DNA from: a bacterium
Lineage (GTDB): Bacteria; Desulfobacterota; Binatia; DP-6
Direction of reading: 5' to 3'
NCBI GenBank assembly: GCA_026129405.1
Contig: JAHCID010000006.1
Location: forward strand, 186,001-250,000
DNA length: 64,000 bases
The position numbers and the translations under genes were made by a program. How positions within the stretch are numbered: the first letter of the stretch is position 1; every line of letters begins with the position of its first letter. This document shows positions 29,068 to 42,719 of the stretch, piece after piece. The notes under the pieces were generated by a model. It was not told the origin of the DNA and ran no database searches. It worked only from the letters and a program-made list of their open reading frames with translations.

Positions 29068-30636
29068 GTGGCGCGCATCGCGTTCGTGAAGGTCTTCACC
29101 GGCCTCAACCTCGGCGTCTCCCAGCTCTCCGGCGAGCTCCAGCGCGCCGGTCACGAGAGCCTGATCGTCTACTTCAAGGACTACGTGGTCGCGCCGGAGG
29201 ACGACTCGGACCGCTTCGAGCGCAGCGAGCTGTGCGGCACCTGGGTCGCGGCGCGCGGCAAGGAGTTCAACTGCAACCTCTACACGCGCTTCTCCGAGCG
29301 CGAGTACGACCTGCTCGTCGACACCCTGCGCGAGTTCCAGCCCGACGCCATCGGGCTCAGCATGTGCTCGGTGCCGATCGGCGAGTGTGCCCAGGTGACG
29401 GAGCACCTGAAGCGGCACTTCCGGGTTCCGATCCTGTGGGGCGGCTCGGGGCCGACGCTGGAGCCCGAGCGCTGCCTCCAGTGGGCCGACTTCGTCTGCG
29501 TCGGCGAGGGCGAGAAGGTGATCCTCGAGGTCGCGCGCCGCCTCGACGCGGGCGAGAGCCTCGTCGGCGTCCCCGGGCTGCACACGCGCGCCCACGACGG
29601 GGCGCTGATCACGCCCGAGGCGTACCCGCTGATTCACCTCGACGACATCGCGGTGCCGGACTTCGACCTCGCGCGCTGCGTCTACATCAACGACGACAAG
29701 CGCCGCCGCAACGTCTACCCGCACAACCTCGGGCGCCAGTACCACATCATGACGCAGCGGGGCTGTCCGTACTCCTGCTCCTTCTGCATCGAGAGCTGGT
29801 ACCAGGAGCAGTGGGGCAAGAAGGAATCGCTGCGCCGCCGCTCCGTCGACGCCGTCATCGCGGAGCTCGTCGAGGCCAAGCGCAAGTTCGATCCCCACGC
29901 GGTGATGTTCTGGGACGACGTCTTCACCCTGAACCCGCGCTGGCTGCGCGAGTTCGCGCCCCGCTACAAGGCGGAGATCGGCCTGCCCTTCTGGTGCTAC
30001 ACGTATCCGCGCACCACCCGCCGCGACGACCTGCTCCTGCTGAAGGACGCGGGCCTGCGCTCGGTGACCGTCGGCATCCAGTCCGGCAGCGAGAAGGTGC
30101 TGAAGGCGTACGACCGCCCGGTCGAGCAGGACCTCGCGATCCGCGCCGCGCAGACGATCATCGACTGCGGCCTCTCCGGCTTCTTCGATCTCATCACGCG
30201 CAGCGAGTACGAGACCGACGCCACCTGCCGCGAGACGTTCGACTTCCTGCTGCGCTTCCCGCAGGCGATGCAGACCGTCGGCTTCTACCCGATGATCCGC
30301 TTTCCCGGATACGGCTACGAGCGCGGGGTGCTGGCCACGAACCAGCAGGCGACGCTCGACGACCACGACTACGCGTACTGGCACCGTCTCTACCTGCTCA
30401 CGCGTACGACGTGGCCCGAGTGGGTGAAACGTCGCGTCGGGACGACGGGCGTCTTCCGCCGCTGGCCGAAGCTCATCGAGCCGCTGCTCCCGAAGACGCT
30501 GCCGTTCTTCTACCTCGACAACGGCGCGCTCGACCTCGCCGCCGGCACGCTCGAGCTCACCGACGAGCACGGCTCCAAGCAATCGTCGACCGTCGGAACG
30601 CCGGCCGCCGAGCTGCCCCGAGCCGCCGCCGGCTGA
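29068..30636 (+). CDS. B12-binding domain radical SAM protein
   Basis: This 522-residue protein has an N-terminal cobalamin-binding Rossmann domain (1-180; VPILWGGSGPTLEPERCL, VGEGEKVILEV) and a radical SAM domain with the CxxxCxxC cluster in RGCPYSCSFC (Cys 233, 237 and 240), followed by FWDDVFTLNPRWLREF and VTVGIQSGSEKVLKAY. Such enzymes methylate unreactive carbons or rearrange skeletons. GTG 29068 is the preferred start, since upstream codons are Arg-rich and not conserved in character. Two bases separate it from an alcohol dehydrogenase gene, so they likely act in one pathway. The substrate is unknown. Confidence 0.88.
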   Translation: MARIAFVKVFTGLNLGVSQLSGELQRAGHESLIVYFKDYVVAPEDDSDRFERSELCGTWVAARGKEFNCNLYTRFSEREYDLLVDTLREFQPDAIGLSMCSVPIGECAQVTEHLKRHFRVPILWGGSGPTLEPERCLQWADFVCVGEGEKVILEVARRLDAGESLVGVPGLHTRAHDGALITPEAYPLIHLDDIAVPDFDLARCVYINDDKRRRNVYPHNLGRQYHIMTQRGCPYSCSFCIESWYQEQWGKKESLRRRSVDAVIAELVEAKRKFDPHAVMFWDDVFTLNPRWLREFAPRYKAEIGLPFWCYTYPRTTRRDDLLLLKDAGLRSVTVGIQSGSEKVLKAYDRPVEQDLAIRAAQTIIDCGLSGFFDLITRSEYETDATCRETFDFLLRFPQAMQTVGFYPMIRFPGYGYERGVLATNQQATLDDHDYAYWHRLYLLTRTTWPEWVKRRVGTTGVFRRWPKLIEPLLPKTLPFFYLDNGALDLAAGTLELTDEHGSKQSSTVGTPAAELPRAAAG

Positions 30637-30638
30637 CG

Positions 30639-31682
<1,044 letters not shown>

Positions 31683-31724
31683 TCACCGCCGACGTCGAGG
31701 TGGGGAACGGTCGTGAGGTTCCGC

Positions 31725-31744
31725 CGGGCGGGCTCGTCCGCCCG
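31725..31744. terminator. Stem-loop between convergent genes
   Basis: CGGGCGG (31725-31731) and CCGCCCG (31738-31744) form a 7-bp GC stem with a 6-base loop, 43 bases after the dehydrogenase stop and 14 bases beyond the end of the convergent gene. There is no U tract on either side, so terminator activity is uncertain. Confidence 0.35.
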
Positions 31745-31757
31745 TGACCCGGCCGCG

Positions 31758-32237
31758 TCACTGGAACCAGTAGGGCGTGTCGGCCGCGAACGGGCTCGTG
31801 GGATAGCGGCGATGCAGGCGCAGCAGCGCGACGTAGAAGGCGCGCCGCGAGCGCCGCGCGTCGAAGTCGATCTGCAGCGCCGTCGTGCCTGGTAGCGCCG
31901 CCAGCGCCGGCACGATCGCCGCGGCAACGGCGTCCACCGCCGGCGCCGCCGGCACCGCCTCGAGGCGGACGACCGCGATCCGACGATAGGTCGCGGCCGG
32001 GACCCGCAGCGGCTGCCGGCGCGGCAGCACCGCCAGCCGCCCGTCCGCACCGACACGCACCGTGCGCGCGAGGAAGGCGACGCCGACCTCACCTGGATCG
32101 ACGAACCGCAGATCCTCCGGGCGCTCCCACGCCCAGAGCACGAGCGGCGGCGGCCGGGTCGCGACCGCCGGCGACGCGCCGAGCCCGAGCAGCGCCAGCG
32201 CCGCGAGGCGGTGCACGAGCCCGGGACGACGCCGCAT
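31758..32237 (-). CDS. DUF3142-domain protein, short form
   Basis: This 159-residue protein has a probable signal peptide (HRLAALALLGLGASPAVA) then the DUF3142 core: VLWAWERPEDLRF, VGVAFLARTVRV and the acidic ALQIDFDARRSRRAFYVALL. Proteins of this family usually continue well beyond this block, but here the frame ends after PFAADTPYWFQ, with the convergent dehydrogenase 75 bases away. It may be truncated by rearrangement or frameshift, or be a short variant. Function is unknown. Confidence 0.65.
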   Translation of the reverse strand: MRRRPGLVHRLAALALLGLGASPAVATRPPPLVLWAWERPEDLRFVDPGEVGVAFLARTVRVGADGRLAVLPRRQPLRVPAATYRRIAVVRLEAVPAAPAVDAVAAAIVPALAALPGTTALQIDFDARRSRRAFYVALLRLHRRYPTSPFAADTPYWFQ

Positions 32238-32242
32238 CCGGC

Positions 32243-33486
32243 TTAGCGTCCGTCCCAACGGCGCATGACGAGCGCCGCGTTCGCGCCGCCGAACCCGAAC
32301 GAGTTCGTGATCGCCGTGCGCACGTCGGCCTTGCGGGCCTCGTGCGGGACGTAGTCGAGGTCGCAGGCGGGATCGGGGGCGTCGAGGTTGATCGTCGGCG
32401 TGACGATCCCGGTCTCGAGCGTGCGCGCGACGATCATGGCTTCGAGCGCGCCCGACGCCCCGATGAGGTGCCCCGTCATCGACTTGGTGGCGCTCACCGG
32501 CACCCGGTACGCGTGATCGCCGAGCGCCTTCTTGATCCCCTGCGTCTCGTTGACGTCGCCCGCCGGGGTCGAGGTGGCGTGCGCGTTGACGTAGTCGATC
32601 TCCTCGGGCCGGATGCCGGCGCTCGCGATCGCGGCCTGCATCGTCATCGCGGCGCCGATCCCCTCGGGCGCCGGCGCGGCGATGTGGAAGGCCTCGCTGC
32701 CGGTCGCGTAGCCGATGATCTCCGCGTAGATGTGCGCGCCGCGCGCCTGCGCGTGCTCGAGCGCCTCGACCACCATCATCACGCTGCCCTCGGAGAGGAC
32801 GAAGCCGTCGCGGTCCTTGTCGAACGGGCGGCTCGCCCGGGTGGGCTCCTGGTTGCGGAAGGACACCGCGCGCGAGTTGGAGAAGCCGGCGATCTCCGTC
32901 GGGTCGATCAGCGCGTCGGTGCCGCCGGCGAGGACGGCGTCGCAGGTGCCCTCGCGCACCCAGCGCCACGCTTCGCCGACGCCGTTCAGGCCCGACGCGC
33001 AGGCGTTGCCGATGGTGTAGTTCGGCCCGCGCACGCCGAGACGGATCGCCACCTGGCCGGCGCCGAGGCTGGTGGTGATCGCCGTGATGTAGAACGGCGA
33101 CACCGAGTCCGGGCCCTCGGCGTTGTACTTCGTCACCGTCTTGAAGATCGTGCGCGCGCCGCCGTTGTTGTTGCCGAGCATGACGCCGATGCGCATGCCG
33201 CTCTCGGGCGTGATCTCGAGCCGGGCGTCGTCGACGGCCATCACCGAGGCCGACACCGCGTAGCGCGCGAAGTCGTCCATGCGCTTCAGGTGCTTGGCCG
33301 GGATCCACCTCGTGGCGTCGAAGTCCTTCACCTCGCCGGCGATGCGGCACTTCTGGCTTGCGACGTCGAACAGCGTGATCGGGCCGATGCCCGAGCGGCC
33401 GGCGCAGGCCGACTCCCACATCGCGTCCTTGCCGATGCCGATCGGGGTGACGCCGCCGATGCCGGTGATCACCACGCGCCGCAAGC

Positions 33487-33490
<4 letters not shown>
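32243..33490 (-). CDS. fabF: 3-oxoacyl-[acyl-carrier-protein] synthase II
   Basis: This 415-residue thiolase-fold condensing enzyme has the catalytic Cys164 in GNACASGLNG, His in NAHATSTPAGD, Lys in SATKSMTGHLIGASG, and the C-terminal NSFGFGGANAALV. It elongates acyl-ACP with malonyl-ACP. The ATG overlaps the stop of the topoisomerase IV B gene (ATGA), an unusual partner. No acpP gene is adjacent. Confidence 0.95.
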
Positions 33491-35397
<1,907 letters not shown>

Positions 35398-35401
35398 CCC
35401 C

Positions 35402-37711
<2,310 letters not shown>

Positions 37712-37878
37712 CGTCCTCCCCACCCCAAAAGCCGCCGCATCTTAGCAACCCGACCCGCGAAGGCGAGCGCAGCCGCACGGATTCCCAGAGACGATGCAGC
37801 TCTGCGAGACGACCCACCACGCGGGAGCCAGGTTCGCATGGCCCCGCGCTGGCACCGTGCTTGCTCGTCTCGCTCCCC

Positions 37879-38181
37879 GTGCAGAAGGACGGGTCACCCG
37901 TGACGGTCACGATCGAGCTGCGGGCCGCCGACGCGGACGGCGACGTCGCCACCGTGTCCACGGCGCTCGACGTCGATCAGGGTGATCCCCGGTGGCAGAC
38001 CTGGCTCGTCGATGCGATCGCGGGCCAGGCCAAGGAAGGAGCCCGGCGTCTGCGCGACGAGATGCTCGCCCAGCCGGGCCGCGCGGTCGGGGGCTTCGTG
38101 CCCCTCGCCGCCGTCACTCCCATCAGCACCTCCGGCGCCCGGCGCCTCGCCGCCGACTCGCCGGGCCATTCGGGGTCCTAG
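37879..38181 (+). CDS. Hypothetical protein of about 100 residues
   Basis: The frame from GTG 37879 (or GTG 37900) to TAG 38181 encodes a small acidic protein: VTIELRAADADGDVATV, ALDVDQGDPRWQTWLVDAI, GARRLRDEMLAQPGRAVGGF and a Ser/Gly tail. I recognise no family. Support comes from the protein-like composition and the strong hairpin starting nine bases after the stop codon. The upstream 170 bases to parC show no confident promoter. Confidence 0.45.
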   Translation: MQKDGSPVTVTIELRAADADGDVATVSTALDVDQGDPRWQTWLVDAIAGQAKEGARRLRDEMLAQPGRAVGGFVPLAAVTPISTSGARRLAADSPGHSGS

Positions 38182-38190
38182 CCGCTGCCG

Positions 38191-38222
38191 GCCGCGCCGG
38201 GTGCTGCGGCACCCGGCGCGGC
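38191..38222. terminator. Perfect 14-bp GC hairpin
   Basis: GCCGCGCCGGGTGC (38191-38204) and GCACCCGGCGCGGC (38209-38222) are perfect complements around a TGCG loop, nine bases after the hypothetical gene's stop and 53 bases before the cyclase start. It lacks a U tract, so it could be a Rho-independent-like terminator of this GC-rich genome or an mRNA end protector. Confidence 0.5.
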
Positions 38223-38275
38223 TCAGAGGCCGCCGCTTGCCCGGCGCGTGCGCGCGGCCCACTGTCGCCTCGCCG

Positions 38276-39496
38276 ATGCCCGAGCCGTCCCTCGACGCCC
38301 TCGCCCGCTGGCTGTCGCGTCAGGCGCTCGACGCGACGCCGGCCGAGCGCCTCGTGATCCACCTCGCCGAGACGCTGGTCGCGCTCGGCCTGCCGCTCTG
38401 GCGGCTGCACGTCGGCACCAGCGCCCTCCATCCCCAGGTCGAGTCGACCGGCGTCACCTGGACACGCGGCAGCGCGGTGCAGCTCGAAACGTACGGGCAC
38501 GGCTCGTTCGCCGCCATCGCGCAGACGAGCCCCTTCCACGACGCGGTGGTGGCGGCGCAGCGCCAGGCGCGCGCCGGCGCGGCCGGCACGACGCTGCCGC
38601 GCACGCGCTACCGCCTCGAGCGCGGTGAGGGGCTGCGCTTTCCCCTGCTGGCGGGGTTTCGCGAAGCCGGCGGAACCGACTACCTCTGCTTCGTCGCCGT
38701 CTTCGGCACCGCGGGCCACGTCGATCCGCATCTCTCCGGCACCGCCGTCAGCTTCACCTCCGACCGCCCGGGCGGCTTCGCCGAGGCCGACGTCGAACGG
38801 CTCGCCGACCTGATACCGTCCTTCGCCGCGGCCCTGCGGATCGCAGCCCACGCGGACACCACGCGCAGCCTCCTCGACGTCTACCTCGGACGCGACGTCG
38901 GCCGGCGCGTGCTGAGCGGCGAGATCCGCCGCGGCTCGGTCGAGACGATCGCCGCGGCGATCGTCGTCGGCGATCTGCGCGGCTTCACGGCGCTGGCCGA
39001 CGCCACGCCCGGCGCCGAGCTGGTCGCGATGCTCGACGACCACCTCGACGCGCTCGTCGGCGCCATCGAGGACCGCGGCGGCCAGGTGCTGAAGTTCCTC
39101 GGCGACGGACTCCTCGCCACGTTCTCGACCCACGGACCGGCGCAGGATTGCGCCGCGGCCCTCGACGCCGGGCTCGACGCCCTCTCCCGCATCGACGCGC
39201 TCGCCGCCGCGCGCCGCCGCGACGGCCGTCCCGCCGCCGCCCTCGACCTCGCGCTGCACGCCGGCGACGTCCTCTACGGCAACGTCGGCTCCGAGCGCCG
39301 GCTCGACTTCACCGTCGTCGGCCCGGCCGTCAACGAGGCGGCGCGGCTCGAGCTCCTGTGCGCGCCCCTGGCCGTGCCGCTCGTCGCCAGCCGCCGCTTC
39401 GTCGAGCAGCTCGGAACCCCGGCGCGCTTCCGCAGCCTGGGCACGCACGCGCTGCGCGGCGTGCGGCATGCGGCCGAGGTCTTCACCGTCGTCTGA
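38276..39496 (+). CDS. Class III adenylate/guanylate cyclase
   Basis: This 406-residue protein has an N-terminal sensor-like region (1-200; LVIHLAETLVALGLPLWRLH, resembling a GAF-like input) and a C-terminal class III cyclase domain (about 225-406). The domain has metal-binding Asp residues in VVGDLRGFTALA and FLGDGLLATF, a purine-selecting Lys in QVLKFLG, and RLDFTVVGPAVNEAARLE. These residues favour cAMP production. No transmembrane segment is seen. A cyclic-nucleotide-binding encapsulin lies 32 kb away, but linkage is speculative. Confidence 0.88.
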   Translation: MPEPSLDALARWLSRQALDATPAERLVIHLAETLVALGLPLWRLHVGTSALHPQVESTGVTWTRGSAVQLETYGHGSFAAIAQTSPFHDAVVAAQRQARAGAAGTTLPRTRYRLERGEGLRFPLLAGFREAGGTDYLCFVAVFGTAGHVDPHLSGTAVSFTSDRPGGFAEADVERLADLIPSFAAALRIAAHADTTRSLLDVYLGRDVGRRVLSGEIRRGSVETIAAAIVVGDLRGFTALADATPGAELVAMLDDHLDALVGAIEDRGGQVLKFLGDGLLATFSTHGPAQDCAAALDAGLDALSRIDALAAARRRDGRPAAALDLALHAGDVLYGNVGSERRLDFTVVGPAVNEAARLELLCAPLAVPLVASRRFVEQLGTPARFRSLGTHALRGVRHAAEVFTVV

Positions 39497-39570
39497 CACG
39501 CCGGCCCTCGGGCGCCCGCGGCCCGCCCGTCCGTGGAAACGCGCCACGACGGTTGCTATGGACCGCCGCC

Positions 39571-39972
39571 ATGCATGCCTCCCTGTGGATCGCGGCGATC
39601 GCCGTCGCATTGCTCGCCACCAACGTCCGGGCGAACGATCCGGAGCAGATCGAGCGCGGACGCTATCTCGCCAACGACGTCGCCAAGTGCGTCGAGTGCC
39701 ACACGCCGCGCGACGGCAACGGCAACCTCGAGCGCAGCCAGCTCTTCCGCGGCGCGCCCATTCCGGTCGGCACCCCGCCCTTCCTGGCGACGAGCGACTG
39801 GGCCCTGCGCGCGCCGCAGATCTCGGGCGGCGCGGTCAACACCATCATCGTGCCGATCCTGACCACCGGCCGGCGCACGACGGGCGAGGTACCGCGGCGA
39901 CCGATGCCGACGTTCCACATGAGCCAGGAAGACGCGGAGGCCGTGGCCGCGTACCTGCGCTCACTCCCCTGA
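39571..39972 (+). CDS. Monoheme cytochrome c
   Basis: This 133-residue protein has a signal peptide (MHASLWIAAIAVALLATNVRA), one heme-attachment motif, CVECH, in NDVAKCVECHTPRD, and a probable Met axial ligand in RRPMPTFHMSQEDAEAVA. The fold resembles the small cytochrome c subunits of periplasmic dehydrogenases. No obvious partner enzyme is adjacent. Its last 12 bases overlap the convergent phosphorylase pseudogene. Confidence 0.87.
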   Translation: MHASLWIAAIAVALLATNVRANDPEQIERGRYLANDVAKCVECHTPRDGNGNLERSQLFRGAPIPVGTPPFLATSDWALRAPQISGGAVNTIIVPILTTGRRTTGEVPRRPMPTFHMSQEDAEAVAAYLRSLP

Positions 39973-40739
39973 GCGGTGGCGGCCGGCGACGGCCGGCGGC
40001 AGGAACGCCTCCAGGCCGCCGCCGGCCAGCACGGCACAGAGCCGGCGGAGCTGGCGCTCGGCCACGCGCTGCTGCCGCGCGAGCCGCGCGACGGCGGGCC
40101 AGGCCCAGGGCCGCGCCGCCACCGCGGCCGCGGCCCGCAGCGACGCAGCGCGCCGGTCGCCTCGTCGACCGCGCCGTCCAGCGACGGCACGCCGTCCTCG
40201 GGCCCGTCGAGCACGACGCGCAGGCCGACGAACGGCACGCCGCGCCGCTGCGCCTCGGCCGCGATCGCGGCGCTCCTCCATCTCGACCGCCACCGCGCCC
40301 GTGGCGGCGAGCCGCGCCTTGGCGACGGCGCCGCCGACCACCACGTGCCCCGAGGCGATCGGCACCGCGGGTAACGTCATGCCGCGCGCCGCCGCCCAGG
40401 CGACGGCCCGGCGGCGTCGGCCGGCAGGCGGGCCGCCACCGCGCCTGCCGCGTCCACCGCCAGAACCTCGCCCGCGGCGAGCGCGTCGCCCGCCGCGAGC
40501 GGCGCGACCAGCGCCCCCGCACAGCCGACCGAGACGAGGGCCTGCGCCGCCGGCGCCGCGGCGGCCGCCGCCGCGGCGCGCGCCGGGCCGATGCCGATCT
40601 GGAGGACGAGACAGGTCGTGGCGTCGCCGAGGTGTCCCTGCCACGCGAGTGCGGCGCGCGCCGGCTCGACGCCGCCCAGGGCATCGCACATCGCCCGCGC
40701 CTCCCAATCGAGGGCGGCGAACGCGACCAGGTCGGGCAC
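39961..40739 (-). pseudogene. Nucleoside phosphorylase-like gene with three frame changes (HpnG-like)
   Basis: Homology-like stretches run through three shifts. From GTG 40739 come DLVAFAALDWEARAM, VLQIGIGPARAAA and ALVSVGCAGAL to about 40410. A second frame carries PAVPIASGHVVVGGAVA and GAVAVEME to about 40270. A third carries GVPFVGLRVVLDGPEDGVP to about 40170, and the second frame resumes with WPAVARLARQQRVAERQL to the stop. Together they match the purine/uridine phosphorylase superfamily, closest in feel to hopanoid-associated phosphorylase HpnG. Either the gene is decaying or the assembly has indels in these G/C runs. It starts five bases after the wax-ester synthase stop. Confidence 0.7.
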
Positions 40740-40744
40740 GGCGC

Positions 40745-42226
40745 TCAGGCCACCCGGCTCGACGAGCCGCCTGGACGGCGCTGCCGCTCGGGCCGCACCG
40801 GCGCCTGGCGCTCGACGCGCTCGACGCCGGCGAGCGTGCGCAGCTCCTCGAAGCTCGTCTGGAGGTGCTCGACGATGCGCTCGCCGTCGCGCAGCAGGGC
40901 CGGATCGAACGAGGCGCAGATCGTGATCGTGTCGGCGTAGCTGAGGATCGCGAAGGCGAGGCCGACGCCCTGGGCCAGCGGCACCATCGCGACCATCGCG
41001 TCGAGCCGCTTGCCCTGGGTGTAGAGCGACACCGGCGGCCCGGGGACGTTGGTGCAGACGGTGTTCACCGGCGAATGCACCAGCTGGAGCCAGCCGAGCT
41101 GCGTCTGGAGCGGCACCGGCAGCCACGCCAGCGCCGCCAGCAGCCGCTCGTTGCGCACCGACTCGCCGGCGCGCTTCAGCTGGTCGGTCGCCGCCCGCAC
41201 CTGGCGGAAGCGCTCGTGCGCATCGAAGATGCCGACCGGGAGCGGCGCGACCATCATCGACACGCGGTTGCCGAGGCGCAGATGCTCCGACGCCGTCCGC
41301 ACGTTCACCGGACACATCGCGCGCAGCTCGACGCGGTCGGGCACGAGGCCGCGCTCCTCGAGATAGCGGCGCAGGGCCGCCGCGATCGTCGTCAGCACGA
41401 CGTCGTTCATCGTGCCGCCGAGGCGGTTCTTGATGCCCTTGGTCTCGTTCAGCGAGAAGGTCGCCCACTCGATGCGTCGCAGGATGCTGACGTGGCCGTT
41501 GAACGGCGTCTCGGGAACGGGCGCGAGCGCCAGCTCGGCGAGCTGCCAGGCGGTGGTGCCGAGCTCCTGTGCGGCCGCGACCAGGTCGGCGGGCCGACGC
41601 GCCAGCTCGGCGACGCTGGTCGCGAGCGCCGCGCCCGCGCTCGCGCCGTCCTGGAGCGCCCGCCACACCTGCCGCGCCGGCGTCGCCGGCGGCGGCGGCT
41701 CCGCCACCGCGGGCGGCGGCGGATAGGGCGTCGGGCTGGGCGTCGGATCGAACAGCACGCCGAGCAGCTGCACGCCGCTGACGCCGTCGATCATGCAGTG
41801 ATGGACCTTCGCGAAGATGGCGCTGCGCTCGCCGCGGTAGCCGTCGATGAGATGCAGCTCCCAGAGCGGCTTGGTGCGGTCGAGCGGGGCCGCGAAGAGC
41901 CGGCTCGCGAGCCGCTTCAGCTGCTCGTCGTCGCCCGGCGCGCGCAGGGTGTGGCGCAGCACGTGGTCGCGGATGTCGAAGCGCGGCGCCGGCTCCCAGG
42001 TGGGATGCGCGAGGCCGAGCGGCACCGGCACGACGCGCTGGGTGTAGCGCGGGATGACGTGCAGCCGGCCGGCGAGGTCGTCCAGCATGCGCGCGAAGTC
42101 GAGCCCGCCCTCGACCGTGTAGAGCCCGCCGACGTGCAGCAGCTGCCCCGTGCGCTCGAGGTTCCAGAACGCGGCGTCGAGCGCCGTCATGCGGTCGCCG
42201 CCGCGCGACGGGGACGCGTCGGCCAT
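40745..42226 (-). CDS. Wax ester synthase / diacylglycerol acyltransferase
   Basis: This 493-residue WS/DGAT protein has the N-terminal ALDAAFWNLERTGQLLHVGG block, the active-site HHxxxDG motif as VHHCMIDGVSG near residue 142, GTMNDVVLT, and VCTNVPGPPVSLYTQGKRL toward the C-terminus. It joins fatty acyl-CoA to alcohols or diacylglycerol for storage lipid. The ATG overlaps the stop of an upstream dodecin gene (TGATG). Confidence 0.93.
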   Translation of the reverse strand: MADASPSRGGDRMTALDAAFWNLERTGQLLHVGGLYTVEGGLDFARMLDDLAGRLHVIPRYTQRVVPVPLGLAHPTWEPAPRFDIRDHVLRHTLRAPGDDEQLKRLASRLFAAPLDRTKPLWELHLIDGYRGERSAIFAKVHHCMIDGVSGVQLLGVLFDPTPSPTPYPPPPAVAEPPPPATPARQVWRALQDGASAGAALATSVAELARRPADLVAAAQELGTTAWQLAELALAPVPETPFNGHVSILRRIEWATFSLNETKGIKNRLGGTMNDVVLTTIAAALRRYLEERGLVPDRVELRAMCPVNVRTASEHLRLGNRVSMMVAPLPVGIFDAHERFRQVRAATDQLKRAGESVRNERLLAALAWLPVPLQTQLGWLQLVHSPVNTVCTNVPGPPVSLYTQGKRLDAMVAMVPLAQGVGLAFAILSYADTITICASFDPALLRDGERIVEHLQTSFEELRTLAGVERVERQAPVRPERQRRPGGSSSRVA

Positions 42227-42432
42227 CAGGTGCCCTCGAGGACGAAGGTCACGAGCACGGTCGCCCGGAACTCCGCGACCCGGCCGTCCTCCACCGCGGC
42301 GTTCTCCTTCAGCACCTCGATGCCGGTGATGCCGCGCAGGGTCTTGTTCGCCCGCTCGAGCGCGTTGCGGACCGCGTCCTCCCAGCTGTGGGGCGAGGCT
42401 CCGATGATCTGGGTCTGACGGGCGACGGCCAT
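42226..42432 (-). CDS. Dodecin family protein, copy A
   Basis: This 68-residue protein has the dodecin pattern of beta strand, one helix and two beta strands: QTQIIGASPHSWEDAVRNAL, KTLRGITGIEV, FRATVLVTFVLEG. Dodecins form hollow 12-mers. The Trp-Phe-Glu-Val segment that stacks flavin in flavin-binding dodecins is replaced by TGIEV, and SPHSWEDA resembles calcium dodecins. GGAG precedes the start. It overlaps the wax-ester synthase by one base. Confidence 0.88.
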   Translation of the reverse strand: MAVARQTQIIGASPHSWEDAVRNALERANKTLRGITGIEVLKENAAVEDGRVAEFRATVLVTFVLEGT

Positions 42433-42450
42433 GGACTCCTCCGAACGCGG

Positions 42451-42651
42451 CTAGTCGAGCAGAAAGATGAGGCGCATCTCGACGCGGTACTCGGTGATGA
42501 GCCCGCGCTCGACCTTGACGCGCTTGCCGGTGACCTCGAGGCCGGTGATGTTGCGCAGCGTGCGCGCCGCGCGCGCCACGCCTTCCTCGACCGCCTCCCG
42601 GAACCCGTCCGGCGACGAGGCGATGATCTCCGTCACGCGCGCGACCGCCAC
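42451..42651 (-). CDS. Dodecin family protein, copy B
   Basis: This 66-residue dodecin (VTEIIASSPDGFREAVEEGV, RTLRNITGLEV, YRVEMRLIFLLD) lies 18 bases upstream of copy A. The two share the architecture but differ at many positions, so the duplication is old or they descend from separate copies. It also lacks the flavin-stacking Trp. It is divergent from the FtsX-type permease gene over 68 bases. Confidence 0.88.
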   Translation of the reverse strand: MAVARVTEIIASSPDGFREAVEEGVARAARTLRNITGLEVTGKRVKVERGLITEYRVEMRLIFLLD

Positions 42652-42719
42652 GTCGGTCGGGCTACCATCGCGCTCCGCGCTGGCGCAAGCCGGCGCCGAC
42701 CTGCCATGACTCCGGCCGG

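Noticed and set aside
39961-40739. Treating each frame of the phosphorylase region as a separate small gene
   Set aside because: Each piece matches a successive part of one protein family, so a single broken gene is the simpler reading.
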